Shown: piece after piece, positions 48,071 through 58,927 of the stretch
Layout of the letters: each line of letters opens with the position of its first letter
How positions within the stretch are numbered: the stretch's first letter is position 1
Assembly (NCBI RefSeq): GCF_029784135.1
Contig: NC_073746.1
Coordinates: forward strand, 159,019,108-159,083,107
From: Toxorhynchites rutilus septentrionalis
Lineage: Eukaryota > Arthropoda > Insecta > Diptera > Culicidae
Direction: 5' to 3'
Length of the DNA: 64,000 nucleotides
Translations under genes and position numbers: made by a program
Notes under the pieces: generated by a model
Seen by the model: the letters and a program-made list of their open reading frames with translations, nothing else
Databases searched by the model: none
What the model was told of the DNA's origin: nothing

Positions 48071-48577
48071 ATATAAAAATTATAAGAAGTCATAGATGTC
48101 AAAGTTTTCATACTTTCTTTGATATTACTTCTTCTTCTTCTTCAATGGCACTAACGTTCCTAGAGGAACTTCGCCGTCTCAACGTAGTATTACTTGCGTC
48201 ATTTTTATTAGTACTTAGTTGAGATTTCTATGCCAAGTAACACGCCTTGAATGCATTCTGAGTGGCAAGCTCTAGAATACGCGTGATCACAGTGCAAGTC
48301 GGAGGAAATTTCTTTGACAAAAAATTCCCCCGACCAGAACGGGAATCGAACCCGAACACCCGGCATGTTAGTTAGGACGCTAACCACTCGGCCAAGGGAG
48401 CACCATTTGATATTACTACTTTTTTCAATAATACATTGTTACATAACAATTGTTACATAGATATGTATATGAAAAGGAGCTTACCTTTATGTATTCCTTG
48501 AGGCTGCTAATCAGAGCCGCGCAGGTTTCTATAACAATGTGGCCTATTGACACTTCCGAACATGCTTCCTAACAAAC
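46849..48577 (-). pseudogene. PIF/Harbinger transposase (HARBI1-like), frameshifted
   Basis: The main exon (about 47,624-46,849) reads LPTTEEEWKEIAQDFNDRW, GAVDGKHVAIKKP (first Asp), YFNYKKFCSIVMMAVV, VDVGINGRILDG (second Asp). After a one-base slip near 47,300 it reads LGDDAFAMTDNFMKPYPE, FNYRLSRARRVVENTFGIL and MTCRYLHNYIR. These are DDE_4 blocks of the HARBI1/PIF family. An upstream exon (about 48,577-48,486) gives SEVSIGHIVIETCAALISSL with donor GTAAGC. The intron to acceptor TTTTAG at about 47,625 spans the accessory gene's second exon. The N terminus before SEVSIG is not readable. Confidence 0.8.
48130..48405 (-). mobile_element. tRNA-derived SINE, well preserved
   Basis: On the minus strand it starts GTGCTCCCTTGGCCGAGTGG (A box TGGCCGAGTGG) with B box GGTTCGATTCC, then a body of about 190 bp and a GAAGAAGAAG tail. 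It is flanked by a 12-bp duplication TTTGATATTACT (48,118-48,129 and 48,406-48,417). The tail form is like SINEs of culicine mosquitoes (Feilai-type; name not certain). It inserted in the transposase intron of the Harbinger element. Confidence 0.85.
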
Positions 48578-48607
48578 TTGGGCCAGTTATTATATAAACA
48601 GACTTCT

Positions 48608-48762
48608 CCTGTGGAGCCGATCTGGCGTGGAGGTAACATCCATACTTCTCACGCTCAAGATCACGAGTTCAATTCTCACTCTCGACATTCTTCCAAAAAG
48701 GAAGGTAAAAGTGATGAACCAGCCAGAAGCGTTAAAAGTCACTATAATACAGAAAAAAAACT
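48608..48762 (+). mobile_element. Second tRNA-derived SINE family
   Basis: A 155-bp unit with a tRNA-like head (CCGATCTGGCGTGGAGGTAA as A box region, GAGTTCAATTCTCAC as B box region). The tail is AAAGTCACTATAATACAG plus A's. GACTTCT flanks both ends (48,601-48,607 and 48,763-48,769). It is different from the SINE at 48,130-48,405 in head and tail. Confidence 0.7.
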
Positions 48763-49446
48763 GACTTCTACCAATTGGACAGGGTTGCCAATAATACAGG
48801 GAAATAAAATTCTACTAAATGTACTCACGGTACATACTGTTGAAGAAGTTTGATGACAAGAAATAACAGAAAAATTCAATTTGTTGGAAAACATGTAATA
48901 TTTTTTGTATTACACAAACAAAATCTTACTATTCAGAGGATATTTGGTTCAAAGAACACATTTTACTGGTGAGCGACAATAGTATTCAGAATGTTAATAT
49001 TATTTGATAGCTATGACACCTCGCGCTGTTCGGAATTCCTGTAATTTCCTCTCTGTGGAGAAAATGCAAAAAGAAGAGTAAAAACCCAGTTGTCAGGTTC
49101 AAACAAGTGCTAGCGATAAACTATTGAACGTTAGTAGTTAGCCTTGCGTAACATTTAGCACAAACTTCAATATCATCTCCAAAAGATTAAATTTCATTGC
49201 ACAAATCTGACTATGGTGCCATAATATTGTACGTTTGTGGACAACCTTCAATAATAATGTCAATAAATTCGTACAATAATATTGTGCGTGTATGGGGCGC
49301 TTAATGCACGAGACAACCCGAAATCAAAGAAACAACTTCATCGAATGAACTCACGACACATGCTCGAGAAAGGCTCATTGTAGCCATGGTTTGTACGAAA
49401 AAACGGTATTCGTAGAGAACTATGAAATTAATTTATTTATTTACAA

Positions 49447-49935
49447 CTAGCTGTACCCTGCCACGCTTTGCGGTGGCACATTGTGGTTGCACGATTGATT
49501 TTTTCAATGTTTTATGTTGTAACAGCAATCGTAGATGTGTTTGGTTGTCTTGTCTATTGTATCATAGTTTGAGCTCAATCGGTTCTGTACTTTTCGAGTT
49601 TTTGACGCGTGCACAAACGAACAGAACATTCTTGTATAGATAAAGATAGATGAGGGAAATCGATAATTTTTTTATCATTTCAAAACACAATTTCAGTTCA
49701 CGATTTTGTGAAACACTTGGAAAAAATATGTTTCCATCACATAGAACTCACATTTCATACGGAATGGTCGATTTTCATTAGAAGCTTAATTTCAGGAACG
49801 CACTCTGACCATATAAAACATAATTTTTCTCTAAATTTTTCAAATTTAGATGCCATAACAACACTCCTTCATGTGGATTAAATATTGTGTCCAATTTTGA
49901 GCTTAATCGGTTCCGTACTTTTCGAGAACAGAACA
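49447..49935 (-). mobile_element. Helitron-like non-autonomous repeat, copy 2
   Basis: It matches 16,614-17,120 in order, with CTAGCTGTACCCTGCCACGC at the plus-strand left edge (a Helitron 3' terminus on the minus strand, preceded by A). The same two internal direct repeats are present, and it runs into a TA tract. Its first half could be a 204-bp unit ending at 49,650 with 5' TC. Confidence 0.6.
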
Positions 49936-49937
49936 TT

Positions 49938-50080
<143 letters not shown>

Positions 50081-50096
50081 CTATAGAGACGATGCT

Positions 50097-50376
50097 TCTT
50101 CTTCTTCTTTTTCTTAGATGTCACTAACGTTCAAAGGGGAACTTCGCCGTCTTAACGTAGTATTACTTGCGTCATTTTTATTAGTACTTTGTTGAGATTT
50201 CTATGCCAAATAACACGCCTTGAACGCATTCTGAGTGGCAAGCTCTAGAATACGCGTGACCACAGTGCAAGTCGGAGGAAATTTCTCTGGTGAAAATTTC
50301 CCCGAACAGAACGGGAATCGAACCCGAACCCCCGGCATGTTAGGTGTGACACTAACCACTCGACCACGGGAGCACA
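50097..50376 (-). mobile_element. tRNA-derived SINE
   Basis: On the minus strand it has the same head (GTGCTCCCGTGGTCGAGTGG, B box GGTTCGATTCC), body and GAAGAAGAAG tail as the SINE at 48,130-48,405. The flanks ACGATGCT and ATGATGCT form a short imperfect duplication. It inserted just right of the TA tract. Confidence 0.82.
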
Positions 50377-50541
50377 ATGATGCTACATCCCTTGGAAAAA
50401 TTGGATCTGAGTCACAACATTGTTCCACCAATGCACTCGGTTCATAGCCGCAGTTCTCCAACTCCCGGCTGAACCAATTCTTGCAACCTGGTCCAACCAC
50501 CTTGCTCACAGGGCTCCTCTCCTTCTTGATCCTACCGGATT

Positions 50542-51150
50542 CTGCCATACAAATGAAACAGAAATTTCTGTATTACTCGAGAAATAATCAAGCAAATGAA
50601 ACCAAATTAGGCATATGGAGGTTTCAAGGTGCAATCAATGTTTCTATGGTGGTTAGACACTACACTTCCCCCCCCCCCCCTCTCTAAGGATGGACTGCCA
50701 TACAAATGAAAGACGAATTTCTACATTACTCGAGAATTGTCCATGCTAATGAAACCAAATTTGGCATGTGCAGATTTTGGGTTGCAATAAATGTTTTTAC
50801 GGTGGTTAGTTACTCCTCGCCCTCTCTTTGGGGGGGGGGGCTGCCATACAAATGAAACACAAATTTCTGCATTACTCGAGAATTAATCAAGCAAATGAAA
50901 CCAAAATAGGCATATGGTGGTTTTAGGATACAATAATTTTTTCTATGGTGGTTAGACACTCCACTCCCCTCTCTAAAAGGGGAGGGGGTCTTCCATACAA
51001 ATGAAACATAAATTTCTGCATAACTCGAAAACTAATCAAGCAAATGAAGCCAAATATGGCATGTGAAGATTTTAGGGGGCACGAAACGTTTCTATGGTGA
51101 ATGTGCACTCCTCCCTCCTCTCTAAGGGGAGAAGAGGGGAGGGGTCTGTC
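50542..51150. repeat. Tandem array, about four 150-bp units
   Basis: CTGCCATACAAATGAAA (TTCCATACAAATGAAA in the fourth) starts units at 50,542, 50,695, 50,841 and 50,990. Each has TTTCTG(C/T)ATTACTCGA, an AAGCAAATGAAACCAAA region, TTTCTATGGTGGTTAG and a C- or G-run of variable length. The C and G runs are likely expansion points. The array lies left of the Helitron terminus at 51,461. Confidence 0.85.
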
Positions 51151-51429
51151 TTTACTCTATCATATTTTCTGTATCAAACATTTATTCCATGTAATGGAGA
51201 AACATGTTATTTGCAAGTGGTTGAAAAATCTTGAACGAGAATTGTGTCTGAAAATAATCTGGTATTATAATGATGAGTTTTGGTAGAAGTACTAGGAATG
51301 TTTTAGTAAAAGGTAAATTCAACGGAGTCGATCAGAAGATCAATCAATGAACAGTTCTGCGATTGGACTCATGAACTTGCGCTTAGTAAGACAACGTGAA
51401 TGTTTGAAGGTATTGATAACGAAAAACAC

Positions 51430-51464
51430 ATTTTGGGCGAGACGAAGTTTGCCGGGTAAGCTAG
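51430..51464 (+). mobile_element. Helitron 3' terminus
   Basis: GGCGAGACGAAGTTTGCC can form a short stem and is followed by GGGTAAG, then CTAG at 51,461-51,464 and T. This is the typical Helitron 3' end in plus orientation; the tandem array to the left may belong to the same element. I cannot locate its 5' TC end. Confidence 0.6.
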
Positions 51465-52730
51465 TTCCAAATAAAAGTTCTGTTTGACAACTGTTTCGCA
51501 CATCATCATGGAAATATCCTAACGCTTGTATTGATGAAATGGACAAATTTTACCAATTTTGCGTGCACCTTTACACCCGATGATGAGACCACTTGTGCAT
51601 CGCCAATCATAGCAATCCATGAGTTCCCAAACCAAATTTGATAGCGCTATCAGTCGAACTGCGGAAGTTATGACGAAAACAATAAAGCAACTGCGCTCCA
51701 TGGTTTGTGCTTACTGTGAGCTCCATCCCGTTGTGGAGAAACTGAACATAGTCATAGTAATTTGAGTTCGCAGGATACGCCCGTTTTGGCATCTATAATA
51801 TCCTTACACTTCTGAAGAAAATTAGAGCATTAAACGGAAGTCTGGTTCCGGTTGTCCGATGGTACAACGCGATCGTGAACGGAGGGAAAGGTGTCTACAT
51901 CGTTCTAGGTTTTGAGCCGGTAGGTCGAAGCAATAGGCCAGATAGTGAAAAAATTATGAGGGGCTGTATCTAGGACACGACCGCATTTTCGACGTAGAAC
52001 CACGGAATTATATTATTCAATCCGCTTGTTTTGACGTGGGACTTTGCCTAACCTTTCAATATAGAGGTGTATTTTAAAGTTTCGGGTGGAAAAAGTGTAA
52101 GGTTTTCCTACTGGGATTTGAAAGCATACTTTCATGCAAGATACGTTGTATTTAAATAAATGCAGTGTATGTCCGTATTCCAAAATTCTGAATACTCTTC
52201 CATCCGTACTAGCACAAAAATTTTCAGTATGCTGCTGACACCTTCTTTTTCGAAACACACTTTGATACGGAGGGCTTCTTCTTCTTCGAAGGTGTGCGGA
52301 TGAAATAACAATGCCGTTTTGCAATATCTTCAATTCTTGCATCGAGCTGTGTATGTTTATGTATGTGAAATCAACATTAGGTATGAGTGATGTCCGCTCG
52401 TTCTGTTGCACTTCCTACTCCAAACTCCGATGACCACCAAACGAAAAGTGGTGTGGGTTCAGGCAGGCAGGTAATGAATTATAGAGACTTTAAACTTTTT
52501 TCGTTCATTCATCTCTAGCCTTCAGAAAAGCCCTTGTCAAACTTTACTTTACTCCTGCGCTACACCTACACCCTCATTGCCTTGAGAAAGACACTCAATC
52601 CCTCGCCGTCCAGCTCGTTCAGCAACAATGTTGTCCAGTCGGTGTCCACACAAAGAATGGTGGGGTGGGTTCAAATCATGGATGGCTTATTTATACCAAA
52701 TAAGTTGGAAACAAGCAGAAACGAATGTAT
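51465..52730. other. Unassigned interval
   Basis: Minus-strand open frames (51,519-51,792; 52,013-52,411, 132 codons) show no known domain. They could be eroded coding sequence, but nothing in them supports an identity. Confidence 0.4.
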
Positions 52731-53030
52731 TAGTTGTTCGTTATTGACGGTATGGGCACGGGAAGCACACAAATCGGCAGAACAAATGTATGGGAAAATG
52801 GGAATGCTTCCAGTTTTCATTAATTTAAAACGTTTAGGGATTAGGGAATTGTAATGTATACCATATCAAACAAATCTTAGACAATTTCCAATTCGATTGG
52901 TATGCAAATCATCAGAATCCGTTCGCTGTGAAAATATTTATTAACGTTAACTTTATTTCATAAAAACGTGACCTGTTTTCTGATTTGGCACCCTTCCTGA
53001 AAGACGTAGTTCTACGTCAAAAATACCTAG
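52731..53030 (+). repeat. Interspersed 300-bp repeat, plus copy
   Basis: It matches, in inverted orientation, 58,241-58,533: TGTTCGTTATTGAC, AACAAATGTATGGGAAAAT, AACAAATCTTA, AACGTTAACTTTATTTCATA and the palindromic GACGTAGTTCTACGTC near one end. No TIRs are seen. The edge word GACGTAG(A/T)(A/T)CTACGTC alone might be a terminal palindrome. A partial similar word lies at 42,345. Confidence 0.65.
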
Positions 53031-53650
53031 CGGAGATGGACATTACCATGCGGGAACGTAAGTCAAGCCTGGTCGCGTTCAAAGCCGCTTTTCTTACGTT
53101 CATGACTTGCGGTGCAGGGGGACATTTACAGCTAAGCTGCCAGAAGTTTCTAGAATTCTTCACACTATACAAATTTGTTTTCCATTTCTGAGAATATTGG
53201 CACTCAATGATTTGCAACTAGCAATGATCATTAGTTCCACCTTTTTATCTAATTAATTTTAATTCTTTTAGTTACTGTGTACTAATGAAACAAAATGCTT
53301 CAATTCAGGAAGGAAGATTTTTAGAAATGCTACTTTGAATGATTAGTTAGGAATTGACTTTAATAAACTCCATTTATACTGTTGTGTGTTAGACTAGCCA
53401 TCCATTTTTCAATATACTCCAACGAGTATCAAAAAATTTTCTCAAAGTTTAAATAAATTTCGTTTCTTGTATTTCATCTGAATCAACTAAACTTTCAAGG
53501 CCACTTTGAAACCTGCTAGTCAAAAATACTTCTTTCCTTTTATGTTAAAGAATTCTGTTAAAATCGACAAAATAACGGGAACGTCAGTGGCAGATACATC
53601 GTCTCTTTCAACAAGGTGAATAAATGTTTGATAGGTCACCAACTGATGTC
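53031..53650. other. AT-rich interval, no gene seen
   Basis: No ORF above background and no recognised motifs. Confidence 0.4.
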
Positions 53651-54117
53651 TCTGTTACGGCTCGGCACGGACCAAGCAATCGGATACGATTAAAAAAGAG
53701 AAGCACACATCGAATTTTGTCACTTTATTTGCACAAAAATAATTACACAAAACTACACGAAAAACACTAATCGAATCCTGGAGCAATTAGTTATGTAAAT
53801 ACATAAGGATATTTATCTCCACTTACCTTTTCCCACGAACAATTACCTGCAACAATATAAATATTGTTAGCTTATGTACATATGATGCCATACATAATAT
53901 TCAGTACTTACAGCTCACCGCATCACACCAAAACACAAACAATAACAAACACACATCGCAATAAACAATAACATTGTATAATAAAAACAATAACAAATGA
54001 ATTGTCATAGGATAGGAAAGCATAAAAACGAACCTGCTATAAAACAAAAGTCCATTATTTATAGCGAATATTCTAGAATACCCGAGCAAAGATACAACAA
54101 TAGAATATACTGTAGCG

Positions 54118-54215
54118 GGTACGGTATAAATAGGGCACGAAATGTTCAGTACATCGTTCAGTCTTAAAAGTACAGTGGTTCAGTTACAGATCGACTAATT
54201 ATAGTGAAATAAAGT
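54118..54215 (+). promoter_or_regulatory. TATA-type promoter, possibly of an LTR
   Basis: GGTATAAATAGGG near 54,122 is a strong TATA box. About 30 bases on, TTCAGTACATCGTTCAGTC gives initiator-like TCAGT words, and GAAATAAAG follows near 54,204. TATA, start site and poly(A)-like signal within 90 bases is the layout of LTR R regions. TGTTACGGCTCGG near 53,653 could be the LTR start, but no matching target duplication or primer site is visible. It might also be the promoter of an unseen gene. Confidence 0.35.
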
Positions 54216-54419
54216 TCGATTGCATGTTGGAAACCGTTTTTTCAAATCTCTGCGAATGCAACAACGTGGATCCCAATGTATTCATCAGTATTCATCAGTT
54301 GTTCATTCGAATAAAATTATTGGAAATAATAACTGGAAGTACAAGAATTTCCTGTAAACTCAAAATACGGTACAAATTGTCGAAAAGACGGACCAATCAA
54401 AATCGGTCGAAAAATGGTA

Positions 54420-57230
54420 TGTTTGGGCAGCCTACTCTTGGAGCAATTTCCATACTTCGTGCCCATAGAGAACAACCGGTCGAATTAGGGATTTGTACAT
54501 GGTACACTTCATATGAGGTCGGAGTAGACAACGTAGATGGGGAAGGTAGACAAAAACTTCTACCACTCCGCATAACACCTTCCAGTGACACGCTGAAGAG
54601 CAGACAGGAGAGTCCATCGCCTTGTCGAAGTCCCCTGTCAGTCTCAAACGGTTCCGACAGATCGCCTGAGATCCGCAACCGGCTTCGCACACCGTTCATC
54701 GTTGTCTGATTCAGTCCTGTCAGCTTTCGTCCATTATTCTCCATAGCTGTCGTCAGTCGATTGTATCATGTGCGGCCTTGAAATCGATGAAGATGTAGTG
54801 CGTAGGGACGTTATACTCGCGGCACTTTTGGAGGATCTGCCGCGGTGTAAAATTCTAGTCCGTTTTCGAGCAACCGGGCAAGAATCCGGCCTGATAACTT
54901 CCCACAAATCTACTCATTTTTGGTTAGAGGCGTCGAATGAGGATCTGAAACAGAATTTTGTAGGCACCATTATGGATCGTGATTGCACGGTAATTCCCAT
55001 AATCCAGTTTGTCATCTTTTTTGTAGATGGGGCAGATTACCTTATCCTTCCACTCAGCTGGGTGCTATTCTGTATCGCAGATCCTGACTATCAACCGGTG
55101 CTTTCTACCTGGGCTCCATAACTTCACCCATAGTCGGGGTATGTACGTCGTCAGTGTTCACTGCACTGGTGTAGTCCTCATCAACGCCGCACAGTGGTCC
55201 CTCAGAAATTCTAGGTGGCATTAAATAGAAAAATGAACAATATTGCCTGACCGAATGAATGGTCTAGTTTTGTTCTACAACCTTCAAGGCATCTAGTATC
55301 ACATATGGCAACGGTGTCCGTGACGATTTTCGTTGCGATAACGACGTGGCAACCCAGTGTTTGATGCAGTAAACCAGTGTAGCGATAACCACGCATGTTT
55401 TTCAAATTTTGTACAAGTGTTACAAAATACGTTAAAAAATAATGTGATGGGATTCTGGATAGAGAATTTTATTCTGATTTCGAATTTGTATTCCGTTTTT
55501 AGTTTAGAAATTTTTGAAGCTGTGAAATGAGAGTTTGAAAGTAAGTACATTTCCTACATTGAATTTATACAAAACTAGACCTACAAAAAATTCTCCAAAT
55601 ATCTCCAAAGTTTTTTATAACAATGTCTTCCTTAGGGTCCCCTGTACACTTTCCCTTTATGACTTCTGGCCACTTCTGACCAATTTGCGAAAAAAATGCC
55701 ATGAATATTTTGATACCCCACACGTGTTTTTCGGTTTTTTTTAAATTTTATCCCCTCCCCCTGCATCCCCTTTTGGGTTTTGGGTAAAATGAATATTGAA
55801 AACGTGTTCAGGAAGTTTGAAAACATATATTCAGACACCCCACACGTGTTTTTCCGAAGATTTCAAATTTTACCCCCTCAAATAGCCCTTGCTTTGGGGT
55901 TCATAACCAAAATGACTCAAAAATAGATTCAGCACCTTCGAAACCCCCCGTACACCAAATTTCAAGGTATTTCTATTCATTTTTCTATTTAATTTGTAAG
56001 GGACCGATGTGCGCCGTCTCGGTCTCCTGCCTGCGCGCTGTTTAGGTGTTCATAGTAGTGATGTCTCCACATTTCAATTACCTCACGTTCTTTCTTCAAA
56101 AAGCTTTCTTCCTTGTTTCTGCACATTTGGCCCGCGGCACAAAGAATTTGGGCGAACGATAACGCAGCTCCATCTCCTCACACTCTTTCTCTTTCAGGCG
56201 GCGCTTTTTTCCCGAAAGAGATGTGTTTGCTGCCATCGCTTCAGTCTGTATTGCTCCACGTTTCGTCGAGTCACTCGTTGCAGCATGGCTGCGCCTACTG
56301 CATCCTTCTCGTTCAGGAGCGCTCGGCACCCATCATCAAATCATTTGTTCCGTTTTCCTCGTTGTCCAACGCTCTCTGCTGTGCTGCTAATTGCTATTTT
56401 TAAGATGTACCAGCATACACCGAGGGGGCAGCATCCAGTTCGTCTTCCCCGCTAGCGCAACTTCAAGACGCCGCGAGTATGTTGCAGCAACGTTCGGCTC
56501 CTGTAGTCGTCGTAGGTGGAACCGTGGTGAGCGCTGGTGTCTGATGTTATTGACGACTGACACTTTAGAGCGCAGTTTGACTATCACCAGGTGGTGGTCT
56601 GAATCGATGTTAGCGTCACGATAGATTCTGACGTGGATGATATCCTGAGGTGATCTCCAGGTGTAACGGTATTGGAGGCTGTGCTGGAAGAAGGTGCTAC
56701 GTATGGCCATGCTCTTGGCGAAGTCGATAGGTCTCAGGCCGTTTTCGTTGGATCGCGGGTGGTCGCCGAACCTACCGATTACCGGTCTGAACTTCTCCTT
56801 CTTGAGAGACTTTCAGTTCCATGTTCTGAGTTTCCAACCTACAGTCCGTGTTCTTTGCGTGGGTCTAGTACGATTGTCCTGTCTCGTTTTTTTTTGTGAA
56901 TTTTCATGGGCGTTCAATTTGTACTTGCAGGGCCTGCACCTACCCCCTGTCTCACGGAGGACCATCGTGCACAGATCTATTTAGAGTCCCAGCTGACACG
57001 AAGACAGTGATTAGCCGCCTTTGACATGGGGAACAGACGCTGTTTTGAGCCGCACCTCTATGATGAACAGGTGCTCGGATAAGCATCCTTCCCTGTCAGC
57101 ATACGACCAAGATCCAACCGGGGGTGATCACGCGATCTTCACTAGGGTAACTCGTACCCCATACGACACAGCGGAGAGGTACGGATAGGAGTTACTGGAC
57201 AAGAAGCTAATGACCACGACTGGGGCCCAT
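54420..57230 (-). pseudogene. RTE-type LINE pseudogene, split by a TIR element
   Basis: On the minus strand, from about 57,230, there is a 5' region, then VGWKLRTWN and SMAIRSTFFQHSLQYRYTWR plus DANIDSDHHLVIVKLRSKVS (AP endonuclease; the middle is deleted). A linker follows (KFFVPRAKCAETRKKAF, EREVIEMWRHHYYEHLN). After a foreign insertion (55,192-56,009) come RT motifs: [44 protein letters not shown] and FETDRGLRQGDGLSCLLF. Another deletion, which loses the YADD box, joins to PHMKCTMYKSLIRPVVLYGH at the C terminus. The domain order and these blocks fit RTE-group elements of mosquitoes. There are several stops and frameshifts. Confidence 0.82.
55192..56009. mobile_element. TIR element inserted in the RTE LINE
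   Basis: The left end CAGTGGTCCCT...TTAAATAGAAAAATGAA and the reverse complement of the right end CATCGGTCCCTTACAAATTA...AATAGAAAAATGAA are inverted repeats. The RTE linker stops at one edge and its next segment starts at the other. CGCCG is shared at both flanks, perhaps the core of an 8-bp duplication (hAT-like). Inside, a roughly 130-bp unit with CCACACGTGTTTTTC is repeated (55,718 and 55,838). No transposase is visible. Confidence 0.65.
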
Positions 57231-57504
57231 TTTATTCTTGCAAGTACGTGACGTAACGATGGTACGTCTAGTATCGTCGTTTACCAACCAAAACTATGAG
57301 ATCTAAGGTTTGAATAATATTGGGTTGGGGAAAAAGAAATGTCGTATATTGTCAATACATGGCAACACTTAAACATATCATGTGTTGTACTTATCGCATC
57401 GGGTCATACTATACGACTATTTAAAGACGACTATCTGTGCTACAAATGTCGTTTTGACAGTGTTGTGATTGTCCTTTTCAGTCTCAAGTTATAGCGCGTC
57501 AAAC

Positions 57505-58235
57505 ATGGAGTCCACCAAGCAAGAAATTCGCCATATTTTACGTTTTTACTACCTGCGAGGTAAAACTGCAACGAAGGCGGCCGAAAAAAATCGTGTAGTT
57601 TTCACTCGCTCGATTGGCCAAGAACTGGGTATAGACCATAAAACCGTTTGGAACCATTTGCAGAAGATTGGATTCCAAAAAAAGCTGGATGTATGGGTGC
57701 CACACGAGTTGACGCAAACAAATCTTTTAGACCGAATCAACGCCTGCGATGCACTGCTGAAACGGAACGAACTCGACCCATTTTTGAAGAAGATGGTGAC
57801 TGGTGATGAAAAGTGAATCACATACGACAACCTAAAGCTAAAAAAGTCGTGTTCAAAGCGCGGTGAGCCGGCCCAAACCATCTCCAAGCCCGGATTGACG
57901 GACAGGAAGGTTTTGCTGTGTGTTTGGTGGGATTGGAAGGAAATCATCCACTATGAGCTGCTCAACTATGGCTAGACCCTCAACTCGGTTCTCTACTGTG
58001 AGCAGCTTTGCCGTTTGAGGCGGGTGATTGACCAGAAGCGGCCAGAAATGATCAATAGGAATGGTGTTGTTTTCCACCAGGACAACGCTCGGCCTCACAC
58101 ATCTTTGATGACCCGCCAGAAGCTACGGGAGCTCGGATGGGATGTCCCACCCACCGTATAATCCGGACCTGGCTCCAAGTGATTATCATCTCTTCTGGTC
58201 CATGCAAAACGCTCTTGGTGATACTAAGTTGGCTG
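57505..58235 (+). pseudogene. mariner transposase pseudogene (N-terminal two thirds)
   Basis: The start ATG at 57,505 gives MESTKQEIRHILRFYYLRGK, a helix-turn-helix region (FTRSIGQELGIDHKTVWNHL), WVPHELTQ and MVTGDEK. Here the usual Trp codon is a stop (TGA at 57,814), followed by ITYDN. Further on are VFHQDNARPHTS (second catalytic Asp) and, after frame changes, LGWDVPPTV and an eroded PDLAPSDYHLF region. The C-terminal end, KLSSKWQQVCVQNDAYLT, is found at about 59,625-59,680 beyond the insertion. Catalytic motifs place it in mariner (DD34D). Confidence 0.83.
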
Positions 58236-58240
58236 TCTAA

Positions 58241-58533
58241 GTTTTGACGTAGAACTACGTCTTTCATTAAGGGTGCCAAATCAGAAAACAAGTCACGTTT
58301 TTATGAAATAAAGTTAACGTTAATAACTATTATTGCCGCGAACGGATTTTGGCGATTTACATACTAAAGGAATCAGAAATTCCGTAAGATTTGTTTAATA
58401 TGCTAAACATTAGAATCCCTTGGTTTGTAAATGGTTAAAATTCATGAAAACTTTAAGCGTTTCTATTTTCCCATACATTTGTTCTATCCATTTGTGTACT
58501 TTCCCGAACAGAGCTGTCAATAACGAGCAACTT
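58241..58533 (-). repeat. Interspersed 300-bp repeat, minus copy
   Basis: Inverted partner of 52,731-53,030, here placed right after the truncated mariner catalytic region. It carries the palindrome GACGTAGAACTACGTC at 58,246 and CGTTATTGACAGCTCTGTTC on its minus strand. The two copies differ by scattered changes. Confidence 0.65.
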
Positions 58534-58927
58534 ATCGACGACCAACGGAGGGGAAATCGTAGGATTCAAAATCTCCGTGAGCAAAGGAGAAGAAGAAGAA
58601 TGAAGAGGAATACTTGCCTAGAGTATAAACAGTGGATCTCGCTGAGACAAATTAGAGGCGAATGAACTTCAAAGTTTAAAGCCTCTTAAAAACAAAAAAG
58701 GAAAGAAAGAATGAGACAAACTTTCATTCGGCATCGGACTGTTGAGCAATCCAGTTCACTTTGCTTTCGCTGCGCATCGATTTAAGATTGGACCCCACCA
58801 GTGGTAATCCAACTTGGATATCGTCGTTTGATTTTTCTGTTTCTGTTTTTCTGTTTTTCGCGTTATTCGTATCGTGTGTTTTTTTCCGCGTCATAAATTG
58901 GACGCTTCGCGTAGTGTGTGATGAGTA

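Larger units (their letters stand above)
46258..49301. mobile_element. PIF/Harbinger DNA transposon, nearly complete
   Basis: TAA occurs at 46,255-46,257 and 49,302-49,304, the usual 3-bp duplication. The ends are inverted repeats: GGCCCATTCATCTACAATAT on the left and GCCCCATACACGCACAATAT as reverse complement of the right, extending through TATTG. Inside are the two expected genes, a DDE transposase (minus) and a MADF/Myb-like protein (plus), arranged in alternating exons. Two SINEs lie in non-coding parts. Confidence 0.85.

Noticed and set aside
48339..48403. tRNA gene on the minus strand
   Set aside because: A and B boxes are present, but the sequence continues into a SINE body and tail with a target duplication, so it is the SINE head and not a tRNA gene.
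52013..52411. 132-codon minus-strand ORF
   Set aside because: No recognisable motif and no sign of a gene context; could be chance or eroded sequence.
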